Source: Lentisphaerota bacterium
GTDB lineage: Bacteria; Verrucomicrobiota; Lentisphaeria; Victivallales; Victivallaceae
Length of the DNA: 64,000 nt
Assembly: GCA_015061575.1 (NCBI GenBank)
Contig: SUWF01000003.1
Span: forward strand, 41,582-105,581
Direction of reading: 5' to 3'
The notes below the pieces were generated by a model. The model worked only from the letters and a program-made list of their open reading frames with translations. It was not told where the DNA came from and made no database searches. Below, in pieces: positions 8,663 through 18,625 of this stretch; position 1 is the first letter of the stretch; the number at the start of each line of letters is the position of its first letter. The translations under genes were made by a program, and so were the position numbers.

Positions 8663-9769
8663 ATGTCCAATAAAATGTTTTATCCGATAGAAAAGTTTCC
8701 TGTAGCCAGAGATGATAAATATTATCTGGCCTGGCCGGATCTGGCATTGACCGGTGACGGACGTTTGATTTGCGTATACAACGAATGTGTTCATCACACC
8801 GACCGCTCTTACACCCGGATCATGCTTTGCGAATCCAGTGACCGGGGGCGGAGCTGGTCGGAACCCCGGGCATTGACCGGAGGAACACGCAATTTGCCGT
8901 ACAGTTATAATTGCCCGCGCATCAGTCGCTTGCGGGATAACCGGTTGGTGATCATTGTTGACCGGGTGCCCACCGGCGGCGAAAAAGATGCTGATAAGGC
9001 GGTGAACGAACTCTATTTTTCCAGCGACAACGGTTCAAGCTGGTCGCCGGCGCAGGAAATTCCGCTGCGGGGAATCGTGCCGGATAAGCTCGTAGAGTTG
9101 GATAATGGCCGTTGGCTGGCAGCTGCGCATTATCCGCATTGCAGAAAACTCGCTGAATTTTTGCGTTATTCCGATGACGGCGGTCAAACATGGAGCGAGC
9201 CGGTAACAGTGGCGCAGGACAGTCGGTACAATCTTTGCGAAGTATCGCTCCTGCCTATGGGGAATGGTGTGGTCGTAGCTCTGCTGCGCGAAAACAGCGC
9301 ATTGGGTTTGGATTGCTTCAAAACCATTTCTTACGATAATGGCCAAAGCTGGTCGCCTTTGATCCATTTTCCGCTGCCGGGCTGTCACCGGCCGGTGGCG
9401 GGCAAACTCAATGAAGGAGTTTATCTTATCACGCACCGCTTTATTCAGGGCGGCTATGGCTGGCCGGAAACATGGGATCACAACTTTTTTGCCGCCATTA
9501 CCACCCGGGAGTCATTGCTGGCGATCCGCCGCAACGACGCTCAAACCCGGATCATGCCCGTCGACTACGACCGCTCCCCCTATGCCGATACCGGTTATTC
9601 CGGCTGGGTACAGTTTGATGATGGCGAAATTTATGTGGTCAACTACATCGTCGACGATCATTACGATAAAGGGCAGATCCGGGGCTATTCCATGCGGATG
9701 GAAAGTTTTCTTTTTATGCCGCCGGAAGGCGTGAGCGGATTACCTACGCATCAGCACAAAGTTTTTTAG
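8663..9769 (+). CDS. BNR-repeat sialidase-like exo-glycosidase
   Basis: A 368-residue six-bladed propeller protein of the sialidase/neuraminidase superfamily. Four Asp boxes (S-x-D-x-G-x-x-W type) are visible: residues 59-65 (SDRGRSW), 121-127 (SDNGSSW), 170-177 (SDDGGQTW) and 223-230 (SYDNGQSW). CEVSLLPMGNGVVVALLREN (191-210) matches the conserved strand that carries a catalytic glutamate and an arginine in this superfamily. There is no signal peptide, so it would act on imported oligosaccharides. The sialidase arginine triad cannot be confirmed by eye, and related BNR proteins act on other sugars, but a sialate-lyase-type gene lies in the same operon. AGGAG precedes the ATG. Confidence 0.75.
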   Translation: MSNKMFYPIEKFPVARDDKYYLAWPDLALTGDGRLICVYNECVHHTDRSYTRIMLCESSDRGRSWSEPRALTGGTRNLPYSYNCPRISRLRDNRLVIIVDRVPTGGEKDADKAVNELYFSSDNGSSWSPAQEIPLRGIVPDKLVELDNGRWLAAAHYPHCRKLAEFLRYSDDGGQTWSEPVTVAQDSRYNLCEVSLLPMGNGVVVALLRENSALGLDCFKTISYDNGQSWSPLIHFPLPGCHRPVAGKLNEGVYLITHRFIQGGYGWPETWDHNFFAAITTRESLLAIRRNDAQTRIMPVDYDRSPYADTGYSGWVQFDDGEIYVVNYIVDDHYDKGQIRGYSMRMESFLFMPPEGVSGLPTHQHKVF

Positions 9770-9823
9770 TATAAAATCGGGTTCGATAAAAACGATAACC
9801 TCAAAAAAAAAAGGAGAAAAAAA

Positions 9824-10606
9824 ATGAACAAGCAAAAATTAACCATTTATCGTGCAAACTGGAAACGTGCCTTTACTTTGATCGAGCTTCTGGTGGTTAT
9901 TGCCATTATTGCCATTCTGGCGGCCATGCTTTTGCCGGCACTTTCCAGTGCCCGGGAAAGCGCCAGGAAAGCTTCCTGCCAGAGCAACCTCAAGCAGCTG
10001 GCATTTGGCTGTATTGCTTATGCCGATGACAACAATGGTTATCTGCCGGCCGGGCTCACCAGCGGCGGAAATGCCTATCTCCAATGGTATGTGCAGGTGG
10101 GGAAATATGTCAATACTCATAACGATCCGACCGACAACGGTGTGAAGATCGGTAATAATTCAACTGCATATCGGGTCAAGGGGCAGAATATCTACTGCCC
10201 GAGTGCCGATGCTGAACAGGGCTGGACTTATGGAGCTAATTACCTGCCCGGAGCGCCAAACAGCGATGCGCACAGCACTGCCAGAACGAGTGTGCCGTTT
10301 TACGGAACAACCCAAACCGTGGTCTATAACACGGTGGAACCGGATATCCTTATGTTCGGCGACAGCAAGAGCTTTATTATGTTCAACCCCACCAGCGTGG
10401 ATCAAAATGCCGGTAAACTCGTCAGGGATAATTCCGGCAACGGTGTAAAAGATTCCAGCAAAAAATACGACTACAACTGTTTTTCGCCCAATGTTCACGC
10501 CGGAAGTATGAATTACTCTATGGCAGATGGTTCTGTACACTCTTTTACCTTTGCTGAATGGGAGCACAATATGACCCATGTTGGAACAATCTATAAGGAT
10601 CGGTAA
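9824..10606 (+). CDS. Pilin-like protein with prepilin cleavage/methylation motif and H-X9-DG tail
   Basis: A 260-residue type IV pilin/pseudopilin-like protein. The prepilin peptidase motif is [11 protein letters not shown], with F17 as the mature first residue and Glu5 at position 21, followed by a long hydrophobic helix. The rest is a globular domain rich in small residues, ending with the H-X9-DG motif at H225 to D235-G236. No pilus or type II secretion machinery is nearby. It lies 54 bases after the sialidase gene with a clear AGGAG site, and its stop is two bases before the next gene, a secreted glycosidase. A role as a surface-displayed or secretion-accessory partner of that enzyme is inference. 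Confidence 0.88.
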   Translation: MNKQKLTIYRANWKRAFTLIELLVVIAIIAILAAMLLPALSSARESARKASCQSNLKQLAFGCIAYADDNNGYLPAGLTSGGNAYLQWYVQVGKYVNTHNDPTDNGVKIGNNSTAYRVKGQNIYCPSADAEQGWTYGANYLPGAPNSDAHSTARTSVPFYGTTQTVVYNTVEPDILMFGDSKSFIMFNPTSVDQNAGKLVRDNSGNGVKDSSKKYDYNCFSPNVHAGSMNYSMADGSVHSFTFAEWEHNMTHVGTIYKDR

Positions 10607-10608
10607 TT

Positions 10609-13212
10609 ATGCAAGTGTCCAAACTCCGTTTTTTTGCTGTTCTTTCAGCAATGCTCACAGCCTGGCTGCTGCCCGGAGCGGTTGTGGAGCTGGAACAATA
10701 CCGTTTTCAGGGTGATTCCACTTTGCCGTACAGTACTTCTATGGTCGATATTGCCAGTGATGCGGTGATCGCTTTGAAAAATCTGCCCGGTAAAATTGCC
10801 CCCGGTATGGCGGTCAAAGGCCGGTTGTATTGTCCGGCAACGGCGGCTTCAGTAGATTTTACTGCTCAGCTTACCGCAGATAAAAGTCTGGTTCTGAAAG
10901 CCGGACTGCTGCAGAAGATCCGCCGGGCCATTCCGGCTGAACAGCAGCTCTATCCGGTCAGAGTGGATCTGGAGTTTGCCTCCCAGACCAGCTGCCTTAT
11001 AACTTTGATCCTGCTTGATCGTTCCCGTCCCGGGGCGATTTTGCCCAGTTCAATAAAATCAGTCAACGGCAAAAATTACTTTTATTACGGCAATAAACGC
11101 AAAAAACGCCTTGGCAGCCGCATATCGTGGATCGCCAACAATAAATTCATGGGCAAAACCAACCGGCAGTTTGCGCAAGTCGGAGTCCATTCCAACAAAA
11201 TAGCCTGCAATCCGTATCTGTTTATGCAGGAAAAAGACGGTCAGATCGTACTTGATGAAAAAACTTTCCTGAAACATTTGGAAAGACAATTCCTCATGTG
11301 CATTGCCGAAGATCCCGACTGCACGATCATCCTCAACTGGATGCTGCTTATGCCGCCGTCTGCGCAAAAACTGTTTCCGGAAGAAATGATCAAGCTCGAT
11401 ACCGGAACTCCATATATAGCCAACCCCGCCGGAAAATGTCTGCAGCCCAGCTACGCTTCAGAATGGTGGCGGAAAACTGCCGGACAGATGCTGCAAAATA
11501 TTTTGACCACACTTAAAAATTCACCGTTTGCCGACCGTTTGACCGGAGTCTGGTTCACTCATGCCAACAGCGGTGAATGGAACCATTGGGGCTATCGGGA
11601 ACAGGCGATCGTGGATTTTTCGCTGCCCATGCAGCGGGCGTTCGGCAAATGGCTGAAAAATAAGTACATCACCAAAGAAAATCTGCAGCAGGCCTGGGGC
11701 CGCAGCAATGTGGACTTTGATTCCACGGATCTGGTTCCCACGCGCGAACAGCGTTTGATCGGTTCCGGACCCTTCCGGCTGGGAGGAACTGCGGTGCAGA
11801 GCAGTGTGGATTACTATGAGTTTTTTCAGGAATATACAGTGCGGACGATCGAATATTTCTGCAAGATCGTCAAGGAGGTTTCGGAAGGCAAAATGCTGGC
11901 CGGCAGCTATTACGGATACTATTGGGCGCATTACTGCGCCATGCCGTACCACGCTCAGGACAGCGGTCATTACGGCGTAAAATATGTCAACTCTTCGCCT
12001 TACATAGATATGGTCGGCGGGCCCGCTTCGTATTGGAAGCGCACCACTAATATGCTGCTGCACGGTATCAGTCAATCATTAGCTTTGCACGGCAAGATGT
12101 GGGAAGCCGAAAGCGATACCCGCACCCATAATTCCCGGGGGCGCAAACAGTACGGTATAACCAACAATCTGTCCGAAACGCTGGCGGTGCTGCGGCGGGA
12201 TTTTACGATCATGCGTTCTGGCAATTCAGTTACTTACTTTTATGATTTCGGTGCAGACTGGTTCTGTGATTCCGAAATCATGTCGCTGTTCGGGCAGCTC
12301 AACCGGCTGGATGATTTTATGCTGAACCGTCCGGAACGTTTTCCCCGGCAGCTGGCCGTGATCGTCAGCGAAGAGGTGATCCCGCATCTGACCAGCCGGA
12401 ATGATGATTATCAGGCGCTGCGGCTTTTCCAGAAGAATATGTTCTTTGATTTGTACCGTCTGGGGGTACCTTTTGATATGTATCTGGAAAGCGATCTGGA
12501 TAAACTCGATCCGGATAAATATAAGGCTTTTATCTTTATCAACAGTTATTTTGTCAGCGACCGCACCATGGAGCTGGTCAAAACGAGGATCATGAAAAAT
12601 CAGCGCCAGATAATTTTCTATTACGCTCCCGGAGTTATCGGCAAAGATAATAATCTGGATCTGGAGCGTTCATACAAGTTTACCGGTATCAAACTCAAAG
12701 CGTTGCCCAAAGAGTTTAAAGACAGTCCGGTGAGTTTGAAAAGCAATTCAGCGATCAAAACCGCCGACCCGGCTCCGGGCCCGCACTTTGCCATTGATGA
12801 CCGGAAAGCAAAAGTTTTTGCCGTCTACGATGACGGAACTCCGGCGGCGGCAATTTTGCACAAAAAAGATCATTCTGCGATAGTGATCTGCCATCCGGCT
12901 CCGGATCACCTGTTCATGCGCGATTATCTTAGGAGGATGGGAATAAAGAGCTATCAGGAAAGCGGCAGTGCGTTGTGTTATTTTACCGGAGATTTGATGA
13001 CCATTTATTCGGATGAGGGCGGGATTTTCACCCTGTGTCCGCCGAGTGGAGCGGAAATATTTGCCGAACTGTTCAGGCAGCGGGCTTTTCCGGCTGCGAA
13101 AAAGTTCAAGACTTCGCTGCCTGCCGGCGGTCCCGCATCCAATACATTTTTCTTCGGCAGCCAGTACGACTGGTTTAAGTATCTTGAAGCCGATGAGGTT
13201 ATGACTAAATAA
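10609..13212 (+). CDS. Secreted GH42-like (clan GH-A) glycoside hydrolase
   Basis: An 867-residue protein with a Sec signal peptide (basic KLR then about 15 hydrophobic residues, cleavage likely after residue 24). A beta-sandwich-like N-terminal region is followed by a TIM-barrel domain (about 160-560) and a Rossmann/glutaminase-like domain (about 580-800) of the type found as the trimerisation domain in GH42 beta-galactosidases. Likely catalytic acids are E323 in NSGEWNHWG and E499 or E501 in MWEAES. AAGGA lies nine to ten bases before the ATG. Substrate specificity cannot be read from sequence; a galactoside or arabinoside in a host or plant glycan is plausible. Confidence 0.72.
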   Translation: MQVSKLRFFAVLSAMLTAWLLPGAVVELEQYRFQGDSTLPYSTSMVDIASDAVIALKNLPGKIAPGMAVKGRLYCPATAASVDFTAQLTADKSLVLKAGLLQKIRRAIPAEQQLYPVRVDLEFASQTSCLITLILLDRSRPGAILPSSIKSVNGKNYFYYGNKRKKRLGSRISWIANNKFMGKTNRQFAQVGVHSNKIACNPYLFMQEKDGQIVLDEKTFLKHLERQFLMCIAEDPDCTIILNWMLLMPPSAQKLFPEEMIKLDTGTPYIANPAGKCLQPSYASEWWRKTAGQMLQNILTTLKNSPFADRLTGVWFTHANSGEWNHWGYREQAIVDFSLPMQRAFGKWLKNKYITKENLQQAWGRSNVDFDSTDLVPTREQRLIGSGPFRLGGTAVQSSVDYYEFFQEYTVRTIEYFCKIVKEVSEGKMLAGSYYGYYWAHYCAMPYHAQDSGHYGVKYVNSSPYIDMVGGPASYWKRTTNMLLHGISQSLALHGKMWEAESDTRTHNSRGRKQYGITNNLSETLAVLRRDFTIMRSGNSVTYFYDFGADWFCDSEIMSLFGQLNRLDDFMLNRPERFPRQLAVIVSEEVIPHLTSRNDDYQALRLFQKNMFFDLYRLGVPFDMYLESDLDKLDPDKYKAFIFINSYFVSDRTMELVKTRIMKNQRQIIFYYAPGVIGKDNNLDLERSYKFTGIKLKALPKEFKDSPVSLKSNSAIKTADPAPGPHFAIDDRKAKVFAVYDDGTPAAAILHKKDHSAIVICHPAPDHLFMRDYLRRMGIKSYQESGSALCYFTGDLMTIYSDEGGIFTLCPPSGAEIFAELFRQRAFPAAKKFKTSLPAGGPASNTFFFGSQYDWFKYLEADEVMTK

Positions 13213-13223
13213 CGATAAATAAA

Positions 13224-15590
13224 ATGAAAACTGTTGAAACATTCCATCGTTTTTGCGAAGTTGCTCCGCGCAGTGTAAAAGCCCGGGGCCACCTGTTGGA
13301 ATTTCTGCAGCGCCAGCAGAGCGGGCTCTCCGGAAACTTCCGTGAACAGGGCTATCCCTACAATACGGTCATGTGGGATGGCGAATTTAAAGTACAGTTC
13401 AGGGAACATGAAGATCATGGCCGTCCGCTGCCGGTTCCGGGAATCAATGCCTGGTGGCCATACGAGCAAATATCTTATCTGCTTGATGGTCTGGAACGGT
13501 TGGGCATATTGCTGGATAATCAGGAAAATCAGGAGCTGTTCAAACGTAATTTGACTGCCATATTGGAGCGCAAAAGCGCCGATGGCCGTTTGGGCGGCCC
13601 GGGTTACGGTTTTGAATCGGAATGGCCGCTGGCCGTGTTTTTCCGGGGAGTTAAAGCTTATTGCGAAGCTAATGGCGATGAGCAGGTGATCCGGGATTTT
13701 CAAACGCATTATCTGGCGTTGGACGAAAAAGCACTGGCCGGAGAGTTCCGCTACATAACCAATCTGGAAGGTATGCTCATAATCTACGGCATGACCGGCG
13801 ACCGCCGTTTGCTGGAAAAAGCCGTCCGCTGTTATGAATTGCACAATAAGCTGTTCAAACAGCGCGACAGTTACAATGCTTTGTATCTTGACCGGATGCT
13901 TGAAGATCAGCGCATTGTTATGCATGGCGTATCATTGAGCGAAGAACTTAAACTGCCGGTGCTGCTCTATTTGTACAGCGGCGAAGAACGCTATTTGCAG
14001 GCGGCCCGGCGGGCCTTGCAGACGATTCTGGATAATCACGGACAGATGACCGGGGTGCCCAGTACCAATGAGTTCACCACCGGGCGGGATCCGCTGCAGG
14101 GATACGAAAGCTGCGTGATCACCGATTTCAGCTGGACATTGGGGTATTTTTTAATGGCGGAAGCCCGGGGCTGCGATGCGGATTTGATCGAAAAGATCAT
14201 CTACAACGCTTTACCCGGCTCCATAACCAAAGATTTTACCGCACTGCAGTATTTTTCCAGCGCCAATCAGGTTGTTTCGACAGCATTTTCCAACCATTCA
14301 CTGTTTTTGTATGGTACGGCACCGCTGCGGCAGTACCGGCCGGATCACTTTGCGCAGTGCTGCGCCGGAAATATCCATCGGGCGATGCCGAACTTTGTCT
14401 TGCGCATGTGGATGCTTGACCGGAATAACGGTCAGGCGCCGGCGGCGGTCATGTATGGACCTTCGGCGCTGGATTGTACTTACGATGGAGTACAAGTGCA
14501 CATTGAGGAAAAAACTTTGTATCCCTACAGCGAAGAAGTCCGCTTTGAGTTCACTTTGGATCAGGCTCTGGAAATGCCCTTTACTTTGCGTATTCCCCAG
14601 TGGTGCAGTCAGGCAGCTTTGCTGCTTGACGGCCGGAAACTGGATTATGCTCTGGTGCCGGGTGAATTTGTGACCATCCGGGAGCTTTGGCAGAATAAAT
14701 CCGAGCTTGTACTCAAACTGCCGATGCACGTTGAACGCAAGAGCGACCGGCAATGGCAGTGGTTCGAGCGGGGCGCACTGGTTTATTCCTGCAATATACC
14801 GCATGAGGAAAGCCGGGAAAAAGCTCAGCGTTTTACCCCCAGAAGCTTTGTGCCGGTCGGAGATTGGAACTTTGTTCCGGCCAATGAAGAACTGCCGGAA
14901 GTCGTGGAAAATCCCAATCCGGATTATGTATTGGATGATCCGCCGGTCAAACTGCAACTTAAAGTCCGTCGTATCAGCAATTATGATTCGCTTGACCGGC
15001 AGCTTTTCACGCCGGATGTGCCGCTGTTTTATAAAGTTCAGGGGGAAGTTGAAACTATTGAACTTGTTCCGTTCGGTTCCACGATCACCCGCATTACGGC
15101 TTTTCCGGATCTGGTGGAGCGGCAGGCGGTACCGATAGTATCAGCCCGGGCGATCGGGCCATACCCTTACAACTGGCGTTTGCCGATGGAAGTGCAGCAG
15201 TTTGAACCGGAATTTTACAGCGATTGGGAGTTTATCGATAAAACTGCCAACGCAGTGCAAATCAACCGCGATGGCTATGTGGATCTGGTGCATCACTTCC
15301 ACTGTTCACAGCAGGTCATGGCTTATTTGCAGTTCCGCATCTGGGCGGAAACCGGCGGCAAAGCCACGCTGGCACTGGCGGTCAGCGATGGGGCCATTGG
15401 CTGGCTGAACGGAAAGAAAATATTGAGCATCGAACCGCAAACCTGCGGCGAATTTATGGCGCCATTCTGGTTTGAAGTAAATTTGCAAGCCGGATATAAC
15501 TTTTTGCGGCTTAAGGTGGTGGATTCAATAACTCCGGAACAGTTCCGCGACAGCTGGGGGGCCAGACTGCAAGTATTTAAAACCCAATGA
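13224..15590 (+). CDS. GH127-family (DUF1680) glycoside hydrolase, probable beta-L-arabinofuranosidase type
   Basis: A 788-residue alpha/alpha-barrel enzyme of the GH127 group. Recognisable blocks are the adjacent cysteines C379-C380 in QCCAGNIHRAMP (one of which is a Zn ligand and catalytic nucleophile in characterised members), ITDFSWTLGYFLMAEARG with acidic residues, FTLRIPQWC and ALVYSCNIPHEE. A C-terminal beta-sandwich of about 200 residues (from about 590) may bind carbohydrate. There is no signal peptide, so it is presumably cytoplasmic. No strong ribosome binding site is seen; the start lies 11 bases after the preceding gene and probably depends on coupling. The family includes other specificities, so the exact sugar is uncertain. 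Confidence 0.78.
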   Translation: MKTVETFHRFCEVAPRSVKARGHLLEFLQRQQSGLSGNFREQGYPYNTVMWDGEFKVQFREHEDHGRPLPVPGINAWWPYEQISYLLDGLERLGILLDNQENQELFKRNLTAILERKSADGRLGGPGYGFESEWPLAVFFRGVKAYCEANGDEQVIRDFQTHYLALDEKALAGEFRYITNLEGMLIIYGMTGDRRLLEKAVRCYELHNKLFKQRDSYNALYLDRMLEDQRIVMHGVSLSEELKLPVLLYLYSGEERYLQAARRALQTILDNHGQMTGVPSTNEFTTGRDPLQGYESCVITDFSWTLGYFLMAEARGCDADLIEKIIYNALPGSITKDFTALQYFSSANQVVSTAFSNHSLFLYGTAPLRQYRPDHFAQCCAGNIHRAMPNFVLRMWMLDRNNGQAPAAVMYGPSALDCTYDGVQVHIEEKTLYPYSEEVRFEFTLDQALEMPFTLRIPQWCSQAALLLDGRKLDYALVPGEFVTIRELWQNKSELVLKLPMHVERKSDRQWQWFERGALVYSCNIPHEESREKAQRFTPRSFVPVGDWNFVPANEELPEVVENPNPDYVLDDPPVKLQLKVRRISNYDSLDRQLFTPDVPLFYKVQGEVETIELVPFGSTITRITAFPDLVERQAVPIVSARAIGPYPYNWRLPMEVQQFEPEFYSDWEFIDKTANAVQINRDGYVDLVHHFHCSQQVMAYLQFRIWAETGGKATLALAVSDGAIGWLNGKKILSIEPQTCGEFMAPFWFEVNLQAGYNFLRLKVVDSITPEQFRDSWGARLQVFKTQ

Positions 15591-15622
15591 AGTTTTTATT
15601 ATCAGTAATACAGGAGAAAAAA

Positions 15623-16528
15623 ATGTACGAAAAACTTACCGGCTTGATCGCCGCACCTTTTACTGCGTTCAATTCCGATAAAAGTGTAAATCTGGAAATG
15701 ATTCCGCAACAGGTCGAAGTTCTGCTCAAACAAGGCGTTATGGGCGCTTATATCCTGGGCAGTACCGGCGAAGGCGTATCGTGTTCCATGGCGGAGCGCA
15801 AAGCGGTTATGAGTGCCTGGAGCAAAGCTTCCGCCGGACGGCTCAAGCTGATTGCGCATATTGGCGCATTGGCTTTGCCGGATATCAAAGAACTTGCCCG
15901 CCATGCCGTGAACGAAAATTATTACGCCACCAGCGTAGTGCCGCCCACCTATTTCCGGCCGGGCAATGCCGCTGTTATGGCGCAGTATATCAAAGAAGTT
16001 GCTTCATACGCTCCGGAACTGCCGTTTTATTACTATCACACTATGCTGGCCAGATTGGATATAACTGCCACGGCGATTTTGCAGCAAGTTGAAGCACTTG
16101 GCGGTATACCCAATCTGGCCGGAGTCAAGTTCAATCATCACGATCTTTTTGATTATCAATGCGCTGCAGCTTTGGGTGGCGGTAAATACGATATAGTTTT
16201 CGGCGTGGATGAATTTTTTGCCGGAGCTTTGGAAGTCGGGGCGCAAGGATTTATCGGCAGTACCTACAACTACATGGCAGATGTTTATTTTCAGATCTGG
16301 CAGGCATGGAAAAATAACGATAAGGCCGCCGTGGCGCAAGGTATGCGAATTGTTTGTGAAGGGGTGAAACTCCTGATCAAATATGGTGGATTGCCCTGCG
16401 GAAAAGCTTTGATGCAGCTGCAGGATTTGGATTGCGGCGGCGTCCGGCTGCCGCTGGTAGATTTAACCGGTGAACAAATCACAACATTGCTGCAGGAAGC
16501 CCAAGCAATCATGCAGGATAAAAATTAA
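15623..16528 (+). CDS. nanA: N-acetylneuraminate lyase-type aldolase (DHDPS superfamily)
   Basis: A class I aldolase of 301 residues that would split N-acetylneuraminate into N-acetylmannosamine and pyruvate. The carboxylate-binding GSTGE lies at 46-50, the catalytic tyrosine is within YYYH at 136-139, and the Schiff-base lysine is K169 in GVKFNHHDL. The YYYH and GSTYNYM segments resemble animal and gut-bacterial NPL/NanA more than dihydrodipicolinate synthase. The frame is open from 15587, but CAGGAGA at 15611-15617 points to the ATG at 15623. As the last gene of the sialidase operon it suggests sialic acid use, although nanE, nanK and a transporter are absent from the window; another keto-acid aldolase is possible. 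Confidence 0.8.
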   Translation: MYEKLTGLIAAPFTAFNSDKSVNLEMIPQQVEVLLKQGVMGAYILGSTGEGVSCSMAERKAVMSAWSKASAGRLKLIAHIGALALPDIKELARHAVNENYYATSVVPPTYFRPGNAAVMAQYIKEVASYAPELPFYYYHTMLARLDITATAILQQVEALGGIPNLAGVKFNHHDLFDYQCAAALGGGKYDIVFGVDEFFAGALEVGAQGFIGSTYNYMADVYFQIWQAWKNNDKAAVAQGMRIVCEGVKLLIKYGGLPCGKALMQLQDLDCGGVRLPLVDLTGEQITTLLQEAQAIMQDKN

Positions 16529-16566
16529 GTTTTTCCCAGTTTCAAACAACCTCATCAAAACTCCCG

Positions 16567-16615
16567 AGCTGCCTCCCGGTGCCATTCAAACTGCCGGGGG
16601 CAGCTTAGTGTTTTT
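16567..16615 (+). terminator. Rho-independent terminator after the nanA-type gene
   Basis: AGCTGCC(T)CCCGG at 16567-16579 pairs with CCGGGGGCAGCT at 16594-16605 with one bulge, followed by TAGTGTTTTT. It ends the sialidase operon. Confidence 0.8.
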
Positions 16616-16787
16616 GGGGTGTGAGATTCTGTTTATTTTGCTGCGTTAAGTTTTTATAATCAATAGTATATGCAAAATCAGTAAGGTCGTTTTCTGCCTT
16701 TATGTCTGGAAAGTTCCGGAACGTGATTGCTTTTGCTTTATTTTCAGATTATATTAATTCCAGATTGCTAACAGAAAGGTGTTTTCC

Positions 16788-17864
16788 GTGCAGCGCAATT
16801 TGGTTAAGATCACTAAACAGCAGCAGATCCACGAAGAGCTTACCAAACGTATTTTTACTGGAGTTTTGCCCTCCGGTTCGCTGCTGCCTACTTTTAACGA
16901 GTTGAGCAGAGAATTCAATGCCAGCCGCTGGACGGTCAATGCTGCGATCCGGATGCTGGAACATGACGGACTTATCCGTACCCGCAGCAGCCGTCCGGCC
17001 CGGGTGACCTGGCAGCCGGTCGAAAAAAACAGCAGATCTGTGCATCGCCGCATTGCCTTGATCGGCGATGCTTTTGATCACCCGATGGGTTTTTCCTATA
17101 ACGGCAGTGCGCACGGCTGGATGCTTTACCGGACGCTGATTTCAGTTGCTGCGCAATCAGGCTGGAGCTGTGTATGTATACCCGGCAGTAATTGCGAACA
17201 GGCTTTTGAACAATGTGAATTTATCGATGGCGTGGTTTTAATGCCCAGCGGTTCTAATGTAATAAAACGTTTGCAGACTTTGCAAATACCGCATGTGCAG
17301 CTTTTTCCCAATACGATTGATATCGACAGCTGCACGCTGGACGTGGATTATGCTGCGGCAATGGAGCAAAGCGCGCTCTATTTTCTCAGTTCCGGGGTGA
17401 AAAGGATATTCAGCTACGGCTTCAAAGAAAAATGTATGCAGTATCTTTGTCAGTGCCGGGAGCAGAATTTTGACCGGATGCTGCGGGAATATAATATCCC
17501 GTCAGAAAATATCACCCATATTGCCGGTGAAGTCTGGGAGCGCTCCGGCCGGGAGGCTATGGAAATTATCTTGAAGGAAAATCCCATGCTGCCATTTGGC
17601 GTGCTGGCGATCGGGGATTTCTGCGCCCGGGGCATGGCGCAGGCAGCCATGCAAAAAAATCTGCAGCCCAAACGGGATTTTTTTATGATCAGCATGACTG
17701 ATCTGGAAGAAACCGCTCGCTGGACTCCGGCTTTGTCGGTGCAAAGTTGTCCTTACGATAAAATCGCCCAACGGGCTTTGAGCATACTGGAGTGCGCCAT
17801 CACGTCCAAGTGCCGGCAGCCCAGCGAAAAGATACCGTCCAAACTTCTGATAAGAGAGACCTGA
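16788..17864 (+). CDS. GntR-type regulator with LacI-like sugar-binding domain
   Basis: A hybrid regulator of about 358 residues. An N-terminal GntR winged helix (IHEELTKRIFTGVLPSGSLLP, then SRWTVNAAIRMLEHDGLI) is joined to a periplasmic-binding-protein-like effector domain of the LacI type (about residues 80-350, with DYAAAMEQSALYFLSSGVKRI and GVLAIGDFCARGMAQA). This AraR-like architecture generally senses a sugar. Two in-frame GTG codons are possible starts. AGAAAGG at 16773-16779 overlaps the first and lies eight bases before the second, so 16788 is chosen. The gene precedes a pilin-like gene and a giant secreted glycosidase and is likely their local regulator. Confidence 0.85.
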   Translation: MQRNLVKITKQQQIHEELTKRIFTGVLPSGSLLPTFNELSREFNASRWTVNAAIRMLEHDGLIRTRSSRPARVTWQPVEKNSRSVHRRIALIGDAFDHPMGFSYNGSAHGWMLYRTLISVAAQSGWSCVCIPGSNCEQAFEQCEFIDGVVLMPSGSNVIKRLQTLQIPHVQLFPNTIDIDSCTLDVDYAAAMEQSALYFLSSGVKRIFSYGFKEKCMQYLCQCREQNFDRMLREYNIPSENITHIAGEVWERSGREAMEIILKENPMLPFGVLAIGDFCARGMAQAAMQKNLQPKRDFFMISMTDLEETARWTPALSVQSCPYDKIAQRALSILECAITSKCRQPSEKIPSKLLIRET

Positions 17865-17923
17865 AAGGTGATTCGATATTGTGATTTTTAACCAAACAAA
17901 CCATTAAAATGGAGGAGCAAACT

Positions 17924-18604
17924 ATGAAGTCACAACGCAAAAAACATTTTACCCTCATCGAACTGTTGGTGGTAATTGCCATCATCGCTATTCTGGCGGC
18001 CATGCTGCTGCCGGCGCTTTCGGCGGCCCGGGAACGGGCCCGCAGTGCCAATTGTGTGGGCAAACTCAAGCAGATCGGACTGGCTGAACAGATGTATTCC
18101 GGAGTGAATAAGGAACACATTGCCGTTGACCAGAGTATTAAGTATGACAATGCCAACAGCGTGACGATCAACAGTGCATTTTACAGCAATATGCCGCCGG
18201 CATTACTGCGGAATGGCGGATATTTTGGCGTGGAAACTCCCAAAAATACCGCTGATTCGCAAACTCAGGCCGTGCAGTTCTTTCAGTGTCCCAGCGATAC
18301 TGTGAATTTTTCTCTGACCAGCAGCTACTCCAGTTATCAATATTATGTCTGGAAAACTGCCCATACCGGCTGGGGCTCTCCGGCGGTGGAAGGCCGTTAT
18401 CTTATGGGCCGGGATAATCCCGGAAGCTGCATTTGGGTCGATCGGGATTTTGGCAGTGCCACCGCTACGCCCAACCATTCCAACAACAGCTTCAATCGCC
18501 TGCATTTGGGCGGTCATGTCAGCATCAGGATCATCACGGCGGCCGAAAAAGCCTACAGCTGGGGCGATAAGTTCCGCAAAGTCCTTGACGATATTCAGTA
18601 TTGA
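17924..18604 (+). CDS. Pilin-like protein with prepilin cleavage/methylation motif
   Basis: A 226-residue pseudopilin-like protein. The prepilin motif is [12 protein letters not shown] with F9 as mature residue 1 and Glu5 at residue 13, followed by the hydrophobic helix and the [19 protein letters not shown] segment shared with the other pilin-like proteins of this window. The C-terminal H-X9-DG motif is altered ([10 protein letters not shown] in its place). GGAGGA at 17911-17916, seven bases upstream, fixes the ATG at 17924; an earlier in-frame ATG at 17909 overlaps that site. It lies 21 bases upstream of a secreted glycosidase, repeating the arrangement at 9.8-10.6 kb. Confidence 0.87.
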   Translation: MKSQRKKHFTLIELLVVIAIIAILAAMLLPALSAARERARSANCVGKLKQIGLAEQMYSGVNKEHIAVDQSIKYDNANSVTINSAFYSNMPPALLRNGGYFGVETPKNTADSQTQAVQFFQCPSDTVNFSLTSSYSSYQYYVWKTAHTGWGSPAVEGRYLMGRDNPGSCIWVDRDFGSATATPNHSNNSFNRLHLGGHVSIRIITAAEKAYSWGDKFRKVLDDIQY

Positions 18605-18625
18605 GCCATGGATTGGAAGATGGTT

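Noticed and set aside
9824..18604. Type IV pilus or type II secretion gene cluster
   Set aside because: Only pilin-like proteins are present; there is no ATPase, inner-membrane platform, prepilin peptidase or secretin.
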